Counted from the stretch's first letter, positions 31,489 through 40,404 are shown. The stretch: 64,000 nucleotides of DNA from Anaeromyxobacter oryzae (GCF_023169945.1 NZ_AP025591.1:4832481-4896480); one strand, 5' to 3'. Notes: generated from the sequence alone by a model not told the origin. Numbers and translations are program-made.

Positions 31489-34428
31489 CTACTGCTTGTG
31501 CATCACCGAGATGGAGAACGTCGCGCCCGCCCCGTGGCAGCCGAGGCACAGCTCGGCGCTGGTGGCCGAGATGTTGGCGGTGCTGCGCGGCTGGTAGATC
31601 TGGCCGCCCTTCGCGGTGATGTGGGCCTTCGTCGTGCTGTCGTCGTGGCAGCCGAGGCAGGCCGCCGCGATCGGCGAGGTCACGAGCGTCGTCGCGGCCG
31701 GCGCGGTGGTCACGCCGGTCGAGCTGTTGAAGCTGAACCCGGCGCCGTAGACCGTCCCGGCCGTGACGTACGGAGACAGCGACGGGCCGGCAGCCGGCGT
31801 GCCGGTGGCGGCGGTGCTGAACAGCATGTTGTTCGCCGACGTCGTCGCGCTGAAGTCATAGCCGTTCGGCGTGTGGCAGGCCTCGCAGTTGTTGTGCTGG
31901 CCGGGGAGCTCCACGCCCCAGTAGCCGTCGGTGGCGGAGACCGCGTGCCAGCCGAACGGAACGGTGCGGACGCCCGTGCGGGTCGAGGTCGTCCCGTCCG
32001 GCAGCGTCACGCCGGCGATGGTGCCGGCGTGGAGGCCGTGGATGAAGTCCTTCGCGTTGCCCGCCCAGCCGTTGTTGTTCTGGTTGGGGTTGTGGCACCA
32101 GATGCAGGACTCGCCGTCGTTCCGGTTGCCGGCGTGGAACGTCGGCTCCGCGCCGAGGGCGGCGTGGCAGTTCTTGCACTTGGCGTTGTCGACGATGGTG
32201 CGGCGGCCGGTGAAGCCGGTCGCGACCATCTTCTGGTTCGGCGCCACGTTGACGAGGCCGCCGAGCTTGACGTTGCAGGGCGCGGCTGCCGTGCAGCTCA
32301 CGTTGTTGTACTTGCCGGCGGTGAGCGCCATGTCGGTCGCCGCGAGGGTCCCCGTCAGGTCGACCTCGGTGAGCGGCTGCGTGGAGGTAAGACCGTAGGT
32401 GTAGCCGACGCCGCCGGTCAGCATCTTCACGCTCGAGAGGTTGGACGCGCCGGTGATCGTGAGCGTGTAGTACTGCGACGCGTCAGGACCGCTCATCGTC
32501 GTGGGGACCGCCGTGGCCGAGTATGCCGACACGCCGGCGAGGCAGGCCGCCTTCAGGTAGGCGCTGGCCGACCCGTTGAAGTCCACCGGGGCCGAGATGC
32601 CGTCCTCCGGCACCGCGAACACGAAGTAGATGCTCGGCGCGCCGACGAAGCCCGTGAAGAGCTCGCCGGTGCCCGCGGCCGGCGTCGCCGCCGCCTCGGG
32701 GCAGTTGTCGATGGCAGCCGGGGTGCCGTTCTTGAGGAGCCGGAACGTCATCGTGGGCTTGCCGTTCGAGTCGAGGCCAACCGACTTGATCTCGTAGGTG
32801 ATCGCCGTGGCGCCGAGCAGCGAGACGTCCGCGCCCGCCGCCGGGAGGTAGCCCGCGTTCGTGTTGTTGTTGCAGCCCGCGGCGTTGTTGGCTGCGAGGC
32901 AGTTCGTCGCATCCGGCGGCGCGACCGGCACGTGCGCCGTGTCGATGGAGGCAGCGGTGTGGCAGCCGGCGCAGGCGGAATCATCCGACTGCGGGCCGCC
33001 GGCGTGCCCCGTGCCCGCCACGAAGTCGATGGCGTAGTGGCAGGAGCCGCACGCGGCCGCCGTCGGCCGCGTCTTGTACTGATCGCCCTGGGCCGCGCCG
33101 GCGTGGCACTGCTTGCAGTTGCGGACGTCCTGGGGGTACGTCGCGGTGGTGTTGTCGAAGATGGCGGTCGTGGGCATGCTCAGCTGCTCGGCCGCGTGGA
33201 TCCGGTGCACGAACACCATCGCGTTCGCGATCGGATTGCTCGTCCGGGCAGGGTTGTGGCAGACGTCGCAGAAGTTCGCATCGACGCGCGCGCTGCCGTG
33301 GAACCCGTTGGCGACGCTGACGTCCGGCTTGAAGCCGGCGTGGCACTTGGAGCAGCCCGCGTTGGAGGCGACCTCGCGCTTCGTGGTGCTCGCCGTGCCC
33401 GTCGAGCCGGTGAAGTTGTACTGGAAGTTCACGGCCTTGAAGCCCTTGACGTCATTCGCGTCGGCGAGGTCGGTCTGCCGCGTCGCCTGGATCCAGAGGG
33501 TGTGCGTGCTGGCGAGGTTCGTGGTGGAGATCTTCGGCATCACCGCGCTGGTGAACGCGTACGTGCCGGCGTTCGTGCCGACCTCGGTGAGCGTACCGGC
33601 GGTCGAGGTCGCGCCAACGGCGGGCATCGTGAGCGTGCCGGGGCTGCCGGAGGCCGGGGTCAGGACCGCGTAGGGGAGGACCTGGCCGTCCGCGGCGGTG
33701 TCGATCCGCGCGAGCGCGACGCGCAGCGACATGAGGGCGTTCTGCGAGTAGACGCCCTTGATGTCGACCGGCTTGCCCTGGTCGTCCTTGAGGGAGAAGT
33801 TGACCGTGAAGGTCTGCGCGGTCTGGTCCACCGAGACGCCGGTGACCGTGACCTGGAGGCCCGTCGTGGAGGCCGGGGCGTTGTGGCACTTGCTGCAGCT
33901 CGGCGCGATGCCCGCGCCCTGCAGCTGCGCGCCGTGGCAGGTCGCGCAGTTGTAGGTGCTCGAGGTCATCGCCTCGGGCCCGTGCAGCGCCGGGTCCGAC
34001 CAGTTCGGGTGGCCCGTGCGGGTGCCGCCGAACATGGCGAGGACGTACTTCGAGGAGTTGCCCGAGAGCGAGCAGGTGGTCTCGCCGGAGCAGTCGCCGG
34101 CCCACCCGAGGAACAGGTAGGGCAGATTGACGCTGGCGTCCGTCCCGGACGGCGTCGCCGTCAGGACGACCGGGGTGTTCACGTCGAAGTCGAAGGAGCA
34201 GACCTGCGTGGTGCCGACGCCGCAGTCGATGCCGGCGGGGCTGGAGGTCACCTTGCCGCCGACGATCGCGAGCCCGGCGTTGCCGTTCTGACCGTTCTGG
34301 ACGGTCACGGTGAACGTCTTCCCGACGGTGCCCTGGGCCCCGCCGCTGGAGCTCGACTTGGCTCCGCCCCCGCAGCCTGTTGCAGCCATCGCGCCCGAGA
34401 GCGCGAGTGCCAACGAGATACGACGCAT
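31489..34428 (-). CDS. OmcA/MtrC-family decaheme cytochrome with diheme N-module (12 CXXCH), duplicate of 24252..27173
   Basis: 979 residues, lipobox ATGCGGG (Cys19). N-module with FLGWAGDCSGETTC, GHPNWSD, CATCHGAQLQGAGIAPSC and CSKCH. The decaheme core matches the gene at 24252 in heme order: CSKCHAGFKP, CDVCHNPAR, FVHRIHAAE, TYPQDVRNCKQC, CGSCH, CAGCH, then CKNCH, CIWCHN, DFIHGLHAG, CEACH, CLGCH, CLGCH. Other shared stretches such as GELFTGFVGAP show common origin, but divergence is substantial. Expected surface reductase. It is divergent from the omcS-like gene, with both promoters of the sigma-54 type in the shared intergenic region. Confidence 0.9.
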   Translation of the reverse strand: MRRISLALALSGAMAATGCGGGAKSSSSGGAQGTVGKTFTVTVQNGQNGNAGLAIVGGKVTSSPAGIDCGVGTTQVCSFDFDVNTPVVLTATPSGTDASVNLPYLFLGWAGDCSGETTCSLSGNSSKYVLAMFGGTRTGHPNWSDPALHGPEAMTSSTYNCATCHGAQLQGAGIAPSCSKCHNAPASTTGLQVTVTGVSVDQTAQTFTVNFSLKDDQGKPVDIKGVYSQNALMSLRVALARIDTAADGQVLPYAVLTPASGSPGTLTMPAVGATSTAGTLTEVGTNAGTYAFTSAVMPKISTTNLASTHTLWIQATRQTDLADANDVKGFKAVNFQYNFTGSTGTASTTKREVASNAGCSKCHAGFKPDVSVANGFHGSARVDANFCDVCHNPARTSNPIANAMVFVHRIHAAEQLSMPTTAIFDNTTATYPQDVRNCKQCHAGAAQGDQYKTRPTAAACGSCHYAIDFVAGTGHAGGPQSDDSACAGCHTAASIDTAHVPVAPPDATNCLAANNAAGCNNNTNAGYLPAAGADVSLLGATAITYEIKSVGLDSNGKPTMTFRLLKNGTPAAIDNCPEAAATPAAGTGELFTGFVGAPSIYFVFAVPEDGISAPVDFNGSASAYLKAACLAGVSAYSATAVPTTMSGPDASQYYTLTITGASNLSSVKMLTGGVGYTYGLTSTQPLTEVDLTGTLAATDMALTAGKYNNVSCTAAAPCNVKLGGLVNVAPNQKMVATGFTGRRTIVDNAKCKNCHAALGAEPTFHAGNRNDGESCIWCHNPNQNNNGWAGNAKDFIHGLHAGTIAGVTLPDGTTSTRTGVRTVPFGWHAVSATDGYWGVELPGQHNNCEACHTPNGYDFSATTSANNMLFSTAATGTPAAGPSLSPYVTAGTVYGAGFSFNSSTGVTTAPAATTLVTSPIAAACLGCHDDSTTKAHITAKGGQIYQPRSTANISATSAELCLGCHGAGATFSISVMHKQ

Positions 34429-34445
34429 GTTTGTTGCCTCCAGGT

Positions 34446-34506
34446 GGCCGCGCACGCGCGAGCCGTGTTCTTCTTGTTCCGACGCAGGGAGCCCAGGCCC
34501 TGCGTC
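34446..34506 (-). ncRNA. Conserved two-hairpin 5' leader (array gene at 34428)
   Basis: Hairpin 1 (34506..34481): GACGCAGGG / CCCTGCGTC, here a perfect 9-bp stem where the other four copies have an A-G mismatch; loop CCTGGGCT. Hairpin 2 (34464..34446): GGCTCGCGC / GCGCGGCC around GT. The upstream CATCGGCTTGGCCACGGG is conserved. Confidence 0.62.
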
Positions 34507-34552
34507 CGCCAATATCCCGTGGCCAAGCCGATGGAACTTTTGTCGCACCTGA

Positions 34553-34566
34553 GCAACATCCGTACC
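34553..34566 (-). promoter_or_regulatory. Sigma-54 promoter of the OmcA-like gene at 34428
   Basis: Coding strand GGTACGGATGTTGC, GG-N10-GC, 125 nt before the ATG. Confidence 0.72.
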
Positions 34567-35040
34567 GACCGGGTGCGACCGTAAGGCATTGGAAATTCTG
34601 CCGCGCGGCAATTGGTGTCAGGCATGAGTGCTGGGGCATATCCCCCAGGCGATCCGGTGCATGGGTCTTCACTGACGGTGGGATTGAGCTCGTCTGTACC
34701 GGGTTCATGTGCCAGTCGGCTTCACCCACCGGCAACGAGGGACAGGGCGAACGAAGCTGTTGATGCGTAACGGAATTGTGACGCCGCCGGACGCGCCACG
34801 TCGCCGAGCGCGCGCTCCCGTACGGTGAGTCGATGAGGGCGGCGTCGCCCAGCTCGCAGACAAGATCGCTCAGTCGTTCCGGGCGGATGCGTCCGGTTCC
34901 ATCGGCCCGGTGATGGCCGCGCGCCCGCGCAATGGTTGCGGTGCGTGCTTTGAGCAGCAATTGGGTGAAGGCACTCAGCGCGACGCGCCGCCACGCAGGC
35001 AAAGCCCGCGAAACGCATGGTGTTCGCGGTTGGTGAACGC
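34567..35040. other. Divergent control region between the array and the omcS-like gene
   Basis: No gene. Enhancer-like half-sites include TTCACTGACGGTGGG (about 34667), CTTCACCCACCGGC (about 34719) and, nearest to the omcS-like promoter, TTGGGTGAAGGCACTCAGCG followed by CGAC (34961..34984). The last matches the distal elements of the array intergenic regions and is 58 bp upstream of the -24 element at 35041. Confidence 0.5.
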
Positions 35041-35054
35041 GGCACGTTCGTTGC
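35041..35054 (+). promoter_or_regulatory. Sigma-54 promoter of the omcS-like gene
   Basis: GGCACGTTCGTTGC, then TCA: an almost perfect match to TGGCACG-N4-TTGCT. The GC is 133 nt before the ATG. The following leader starts CATCGC but lacks the GACGC hairpin; it has a small GAGTC/GACTC stem at 35110..35124. Confidence 0.78.
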
Positions 35055-35186
35055 TCATCGCATCTCCGCCCAGCCGTGCCTTGTCCGATGTGCCGTAGCA
35101 GTTCGAGGGGAGTCTTTGCGACTCGCAGTGCAACCGAACGCCATTCCTGCCACGGGCGGGAACGGCGGCACTTGAGGATAGGGAAC

Positions 35187-36620
35187 ATGAGAACGTTGAA
35201 GCTTGCATTGGCAGCGACCGCTGCGTTCGCGCTCGGCGCGAACGCTCGGGCCGCCGTGAACGGCATGGCGGGTGGTACCGTCACGCCGCCCAGCGGCATG
35301 TACCAGCAGCCGGCAGTCGCCGGCAGCCAGCCGGACGCCCAGGCGTTCCACGCCGGCGGCGTCGCCGCGTGCGACGGCTGCCACGTGATGCACAACGCGG
35401 CGAACGGCGTCGCGAAGTCGACGGCGCCGACCTCGCAGGTCGCGCCGTGGACGAACGTCACGAACGCCTACCTGCTCCAGGGCAGCGATCAGAGCTCGAC
35501 CTGTCTGATCTGCCACTCCGGGACGAAGGCCCCCACCGGCAACCAGTTCACGATCGCGGACCTGACGGCCGGCGCGATCCCGACGAACCGGACCCCGGGC
35601 GGCGACTTCGGCTGGCTCCGGACCGACTTCAACTGGGACAACAGCCCGGCCCAGCGCCACGGCCACAACGTCGCCGCGGCTGACTTCAGCCTCACGGTCG
35701 ACCCGAACCTCACTGTCGCCCCGGGCGGCACGTGGCAGGGCGGTCCTGGCCGGAAGCAGTTCGCCTGCTCGAGCTGCCACGACCCGCACGGCCGCTACCG
35801 CATGCAGGTCGGCACGGCTCCGAACGGCATCGCCTTCGCTGGCCCGTTCCCCGGCTCGCCCGCGACGCTGCCCATCGCCGCCTCCGGCTCGTACGGTGAG
35901 GCTCCCACCGCGTCTTACGCGGTCGGCGCGTACCGTCTCCTCGGCGGCCAGAACTACACGCCGGCGTCGAACTCGACGTCGCCGTTCCCGAACGACCCGC
36001 CGGTCGCGGTCGCTCCGGCGCTCTACAACTCGAGCGAGGCGTCGGCCGAGGTCCGCGTCGCGTACGGCACGGGCATGTCCGAGTGGTGCCAGAACTGCCA
36101 CACGAACATCCACCTCGACGGCTACACCTCCGGCGTCGCCGGTCTCCGTCACCCGGCCGGCAGCGACGCGCTCCTCCACGCCGGCCAGATCCAGGTCTAC
36201 AACACGTACGTGTCGAGCGGCGTGGTCGACGCTGCTGCGACCAGCAAGTACACCTCCCTCGTCCCGTTCGAGCAGGGCAAGAGCGCCACGCTCGCCGTCC
36301 TGAAGGCCAACGCGGTGCCGAACAGCATCATCGCCGCGGGCGCCAGCTCGAACGTCATGTGCCTGTCCTGCCACCGCGCGCACGCGACGGCATTCGACAG
36401 CATGGTCCGTTGGGACCAGAACGCGACGTTCCTCACGGACGGCGTGAACTACACCAACGGCGCGACGGGCTCGATGACGAAGGTGATCGCGGGCACGGCT
36501 GGTGCGCGTACGCTCCAGCAGACGCAGGCCGGCTACTACGACCGTCCGGTCGGTGCGGGCGCGACGTCGATCGGCCTGTACCAGCGTTCGCTCTGCAACA
36601 AGTGCCACGGCAAGGACTAG
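35187..36620 (+). CDS. omcS: OmcS-like hexaheme nanowire cytochrome
   Basis: 477 residues, signal peptide about 1-22, six CXXCH near residues 61, 105, 194, 301, 391 and 470 (CDGCH, CLICH, CSSCH, CQNCH, CLSCH, CNKCH). From memory it matches Geobacter sulfurreducens OmcS along its whole length: FHAGGVAACDGCHVMHN, YLLQGSDQSS, TPGGDFGW, GHN, CSSCHDPHG, YRLLGG, RVAYGTGMSEWCQNCHTNIH, LRHPAG, CLSCHRAHA and a final CNKCHGKD. OmcS polymerises into extracellular heme-stacked filaments that carry electrons to minerals or partners. The protein is longer than OmcS (about 430). The ATG with GAGG upstream was chosen for the signal peptide. A strong terminator follows at once. Confidence 0.92.
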   Translation: MRTLKLALAATAAFALGANARAAVNGMAGGTVTPPSGMYQQPAVAGSQPDAQAFHAGGVAACDGCHVMHNAANGVAKSTAPTSQVAPWTNVTNAYLLQGSDQSSTCLICHSGTKAPTGNQFTIADLTAGAIPTNRTPGGDFGWLRTDFNWDNSPAQRHGHNVAAADFSLTVDPNLTVAPGGTWQGGPGRKQFACSSCHDPHGRYRMQVGTAPNGIAFAGPFPGSPATLPIAASGSYGEAPTASYAVGAYRLLGGQNYTPASNSTSPFPNDPPVAVAPALYNSSEASAEVRVAYGTGMSEWCQNCHTNIHLDGYTSGVAGLRHPAGSDALLHAGQIQVYNTYVSSGVVDAAATSKYTSLVPFEQGKSATLAVLKANAVPNSIIAAGASSNVMCLSCHRAHATAFDSMVRWDQNATFLTDGVNYTNGATGSMTKVIAGTAGARTLQQTQAGYYDRPVGAGATSIGLYQRSLCNKCHGKD

Positions 36621-36649
36621 CAGCCGAGGCTCGCAGCTTGTCGTAACCT

Positions 36650-36677
36650 GGGGGGAGGCGCGCGAGCGCCTCCCCCC
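36650..36677 (+). terminator. Strong intrinsic terminator after omcS
   Basis: Perfect 12-bp stem GGGGGGAGGCGC / GCGCCTCCCCCC with loop GCGA, followed by TTTTCTTT. It lies 30 nt after the omcS stop and only 23 nt before the next start, so it likely makes omcS mRNA abundant and lets only read-through reach the accessory genes. Confidence 0.92.
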
Positions 36678-36699
36678 TTTTCTTTCGCCGAGGGCCTCC

Positions 36700-38106
36700 A
36701 TGCGAACCCGTGCCGCGGTCGTCGCGCTCCTCCTTGCGGGCACGGGCTGCGCGACCGCGCTGCGCGGCCCACCGCGGCTCCCGCCGCTCGGCACGGAGGG
36801 CGAGGTCTACGTCTACGTGCTCCCGCTCGAGCGCGAGGGGGAGCGCCTCTCGTTCAACGTCGAGGCGGTGTCGCTGCGGCGGCAGGACGGGAGCGAGCTG
36901 CCGCTCGAGATGAAGCAGCGGGACATCGGCGGGGCGGAGGCCGGGAGGCAACGGCTGGTCGCGTGGGGGCGCGTGCCTCCCGGCGACTACGCGGGGCTCG
37001 CGGTGACGGTCGGGACGGCCACTCTCGCCCGCGCCGGCGAACGGGCGCGGCTGATGGTCGAGCCGGCGCCGTCCCGCGTCGACCTGGTGTTCCGGCTGGC
37101 GTCCGGGAGCGCAGCGGTGGTCTGGGCGGCGCTCGACGGTCCCGCGTCGATACGGGGTGATTACGCGTTCTCGGCGGCCTTCAAGGCGACCCTCGCACCC
37201 CAGACGCCGCCCCAGGTGACGCTGTACTGCACGAATTCGGCCTCCGCGAACGTCATGGCGGTCGATCGCCACAGTCACCTCGTCACGGGCGTCGTGCCGG
37301 TCGGGGACACGCCGCTCGGGATCGCGCTCGATCGCATCGCGCGCCGCGCCTACGTCGCGCTGTCCCGCGAGGACCGGCTCGAGATGCTGGACGTGGCGGC
37401 GAACGCGTCCGCTGGGGTCATCCGGCTCGCGCCCGGCGACGGTCCGGCCGAGATGGCGCTCGCGGCGGACGGCACCCTCGTCGTGGTGAACGTGCGCTCG
37501 CGCACGGTCGCCTTCGTGGATCCGCTCGCCATGGCCGAGCTGGGCCGCGTGGCGGTCGGCGACGCGCCGGCGGGGCTGCGGGTGGACCGGTCCGGGCAGC
37601 GGGCCTACGTCGCGAATCGCGGAACCTCGACCGTCACCGTGCTGGACGTGCCGAACCGCGCGGTGGTCGGCACGATCACGACCGACGCCGAGCCGGTGTG
37701 GGTCGATTTGAGCCGGGACGGGACCCGGCTCTACGTCGTGCACCGCGGCTCGGCGTACCTCGGCGTGTTCGCGCTCCCCTCGCTCGCGCCCGTGGCCCAC
37801 CCGTACGTCGGCCTGGGCGCGACGGCGGTCAAGGTCGACCCCAGGACGGATCTGCTCTACCTGTCGCGCGGTGACGAGCGGCGGATCTCGGTCTACGATC
37901 CGATCTCGTTCCAGCCGCTGGACCAGATCGACGTCCCGGGGGCGGTCTCGCGCATGATGATCGACGACGCCGAGAACACGCTGCTCGCGGTCGTGCCGGA
38001 GCAGGGGACCATCGCCGTGCTCGATCTCACGAGCCGCAAGCTCCTCGCCGAGATCCCCGTCGGCAACGATCCGTTCGGCCTCGCGTTCGTCGGGGAGCGG
38101 CTCTGA
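36700..38106 (+). CDS. YVTN-type beta-propeller lipoprotein of the omcS cluster
   Basis: 468 residues. Hydrophobic leader ending AGTGCAT (loose lipobox), a beta-rich N-terminal domain of about 150 residues, then a seven-bladed-type propeller of repeated units such as VGDTPLGIALDRIARRAYVA, VGDAPAGLRVDRSGQRAYVA and VGNDPFGLAFV. These are the YVTN/SMP-30-like repeats common in surface proteins. No catalytic residues can be named. It lies directly downstream of the omcS terminator, so it is probably a scaffold or binding protein for filament assembly or anchoring. The ATG lacks a strong Shine-Dalgarno. Confidence 0.8.
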   Translation: MRTRAAVVALLLAGTGCATALRGPPRLPPLGTEGEVYVYVLPLEREGERLSFNVEAVSLRRQDGSELPLEMKQRDIGGAEAGRQRLVAWGRVPPGDYAGLAVTVGTATLARAGERARLMVEPAPSRVDLVFRLASGSAAVVWAALDGPASIRGDYAFSAAFKATLAPQTPPQVTLYCTNSASANVMAVDRHSHLVTGVVPVGDTPLGIALDRIARRAYVALSREDRLEMLDVAANASAGVIRLAPGDGPAEMALAADGTLVVVNVRSRTVAFVDPLAMAELGRVAVGDAPAGLRVDRSGQRAYVANRGTSTVTVLDVPNRAVVGTITTDAEPVWVDLSRDGTRLYVVHRGSAYLGVFALPSLAPVAHPYVGLGATAVKVDPRTDLLYLSRGDERRISVYDPISFQPLDQIDVPGAVSRMMIDDAENTLLAVVPEQGTIAVLDLTSRKLLAEIPVGNDPFGLAFVGERL

Positions 38107-38159
38107 TTCCTCACGCCCCTCGACTCCGCGGCGATGGCGCGCCGCTAACCGCGGGGCGG

Positions 38160-40367
38160 ATGGTGATGGCGGCGATCGTCGCCGCGATCGCACTCCTTGG
38201 TGGTGCCGCGCGCGCGGCGGAGGCGTTCGGGGCCACGCTCGAGCCGGGGTACACGCACGTCGAGACGGACGTGACCGGCGAGCGCGGTCCGTCCACCCAC
38301 GAGAGCTCCGACGTGCTGTCCCAGAAGTACCGGCTATCGTACGACGCCGCGATCACGGATCATCTCGACGCGTCCGCTGGCCTGACGCTCCTCGACGACC
38401 GGGGCTGGACGCGCACCGACGGGATCTCGTCGGACACGCACAGCCGCACCAGCACGTACTTCGGGCGCCTCACGCTGGGCACCCAGGTGCTGAACGCCGG
38501 CGTGGGAGCGGACCGCCGCGAGCAGAGCACGACGGGCACGACGACGGGCGACTTCGTGACGGAGAGCTACACGGGATATGCGACCTGGCGTCCGCTGGAG
38601 CTCCCCGAGCTGGATCTGCGCGCGTCGCACATGAACACGTTCGACAAGTCCCACCTCGCGCAGGACACGACGACCGACGGCGCCTTCTTCAGCGCGCGCT
38701 ACAACACGCCGAGGTCCGACCTGCGGTACCTCCTGAGCTGGGTCCGGACGACCGATCACCTGCGCGACTCTCGCACCACCGCCGTCGAGCAGGCGGCGCT
38801 CGGCAGCCGCACGGACACGCTGTTCGCCGGCCACACGTCCACGTATGTGAGCGCGAGGGTCCAGAGCCGGAACACGCTCACCGAGAGCGGAGGCGCGGGG
38901 GCGACCGTCGCGCGCCAGCAGCTCCCGGTCGCCGGGCTCTCCGGGATCGAGACGTTCCCGGCGACCACCGAGAACATCGTCCTGGCTGCGAACCCGCTGC
39001 TCATCGACGGGAACACCACCGCGACCGCGGGCGTCAACGTGGGCTACGCTCCAGCGCTGGCCGGGGATCGCGACCTGCGCGACGTGGGCGCCCGCTTCGG
39101 CGACGAGACGACGAGCGTGAACACGCTCTACGTCTGGTTCGATCGTCAGCTGGCGGCGGACGTCGGCCGCACGCTCGCGGCTGGGGTCCAGGTCTACCAG
39201 AGCATCGACAACGAGCGCTGGACGGCCGTCGCGCTCGCGAAGCCCGCGGAGCCATCGCCCTTCGAGAACCGGCTCGAGATCACGATCCCGGAGACGCAGG
39301 CCCGGTTCCTGAAGGTGGTCCTCCGGCCGCTCGCCGTGGGCGTGACGACCGACGTCGCGTTTCGCGACGTCTTCATCACCGAGCTCCAGACGCTCCTCGT
39401 GCTGCCGGCCGCGCTCGTGCCCCGCCACCAGAGCGCGCTCGTCGTCGCCGCGACCGCCTTCGCGCGCACCTCCATCCTGCGCTCGCCGGACTTCGCCCAC
39501 GATCTCTCGGTGGACGTCTCCCACGACTCGGACAACCCGCGGACCCGCTACTCCCTCGTGAACGGGCTCACGCTCGGGCAGAAGCTGACCGCGTGGCTGG
39601 TCGGGAGGGCGCGCGCGCAGCGGCAGGATCAGGACGCGGGGCGAGGGCACGAGGGGAGCTGGGAGTGGAGCGCGGCGCTCATCGGGAACCCGCTCCCCAC
39701 CGCCTACTGGACGTTGACGTACAGCGGGAAGGCCGCCGAGCAGCTCACGTCGCAGGTGAGCGCTCCCGGCGCGCCGGCCACGACGGTCCGCCTGACGACG
39801 ATCTCGCACTCGCTGAGCGCGCTCGGCCGGGCGGACTGGTACGACGGGATCAGCACGCAGGCCAACGCCACCGGCTCGATCGCGACGCAGGGCGACCGCA
39901 CCGCGCAGTCGTTCCAGGCTAGCGGCACGACGTCGCTGACCCCGAATACCGTCGTGACCGGGTCGATCGGCGGACTGTACAGTCGGTCGCTGACCAGTTC
40001 GCCCGAGACGGGGGACGTCTTGACGCAGTTCGCGCGCGTGGATGCGAGCCTTTCGGTCACACCCGCTCCGGCGCTCTCGGGTGCGGGGACCGTCTCTCGC
40101 GTCCTCCTCGGGGCAAAGCTGACGACGCTCGGGACGTTGCAGCTCAACTATTCGCCCCTGCGCGGTGACGTCCAGCTCGGGGTCGCGTATTCCAGCACGC
40201 TCGACACGGCGGCGGGCACCCGGACGCAGATCTTCACGCCGTCGCTCCGCTGGAATTTGAGGCGTAACGTGTCGTTGACCTCGTCGTACACCTGGCTCAG
40301 GAACGTCGTGCCCGTCCAGACGCTCGTGTCGCGGGCGCTGTCCGCCACCTTGCTCGTGACGCTGTGA
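38160..40367 (+). CDS. Outer-membrane beta-barrel of the omcS cluster
   Basis: 735 residues with a signal peptide (ending ARAAEAF) and many amphipathic strands of alternating polarity separated by short turns, for example SYTGYATWRPLELPELDLRA and VQLGVAYSSTLDTAAG, typical of large barrels in Gram-negative outer membranes. Around 330-420 a heme-free sandwich-like insert (VQVYQSIDNERWTAVAL, FLKVVLRPLA) resembles discoidin-like domains. The C-terminus ends ATLLVTL, without the usual terminal Phe. With the large periplasmic cytochromes downstream it may form a porin-cytochrome conduit or a filament exit pore. Second possible start 6 nt downstream. Confidence 0.78.
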   Translation: MVMAAIVAAIALLGGAARAAEAFGATLEPGYTHVETDVTGERGPSTHESSDVLSQKYRLSYDAAITDHLDASAGLTLLDDRGWTRTDGISSDTHSRTSTYFGRLTLGTQVLNAGVGADRREQSTTGTTTGDFVTESYTGYATWRPLELPELDLRASHMNTFDKSHLAQDTTTDGAFFSARYNTPRSDLRYLLSWVRTTDHLRDSRTTAVEQAALGSRTDTLFAGHTSTYVSARVQSRNTLTESGGAGATVARQQLPVAGLSGIETFPATTENIVLAANPLLIDGNTTATAGVNVGYAPALAGDRDLRDVGARFGDETTSVNTLYVWFDRQLAADVGRTLAAGVQVYQSIDNERWTAVALAKPAEPSPFENRLEITIPETQARFLKVVLRPLAVGVTTDVAFRDVFITELQTLLVLPAALVPRHQSALVVAATAFARTSILRSPDFAHDLSVDVSHDSDNPRTRYSLVNGLTLGQKLTAWLVGRARAQRQDQDAGRGHEGSWEWSAALIGNPLPTAYWTLTYSGKAAEQLTSQVSAPGAPATTVRLTTISHSLSALGRADWYDGISTQANATGSIATQGDRTAQSFQASGTTSLTPNTVVTGSIGGLYSRSLTSSPETGDVLTQFARVDASLSVTPAPALSGAGTVSRVLLGAKLTTLGTLQLNYSPLRGDVQLGVAYSSTLDTAAGTRTQIFTPSLRWNLRRNVSLTSSYTWLRNVVPVQTLVSRALSATLLVTL

Positions 40368-40404
40368 ACACGGATAATTCGAACCCCGCCGTGGCGAAGA
40401 TCGA

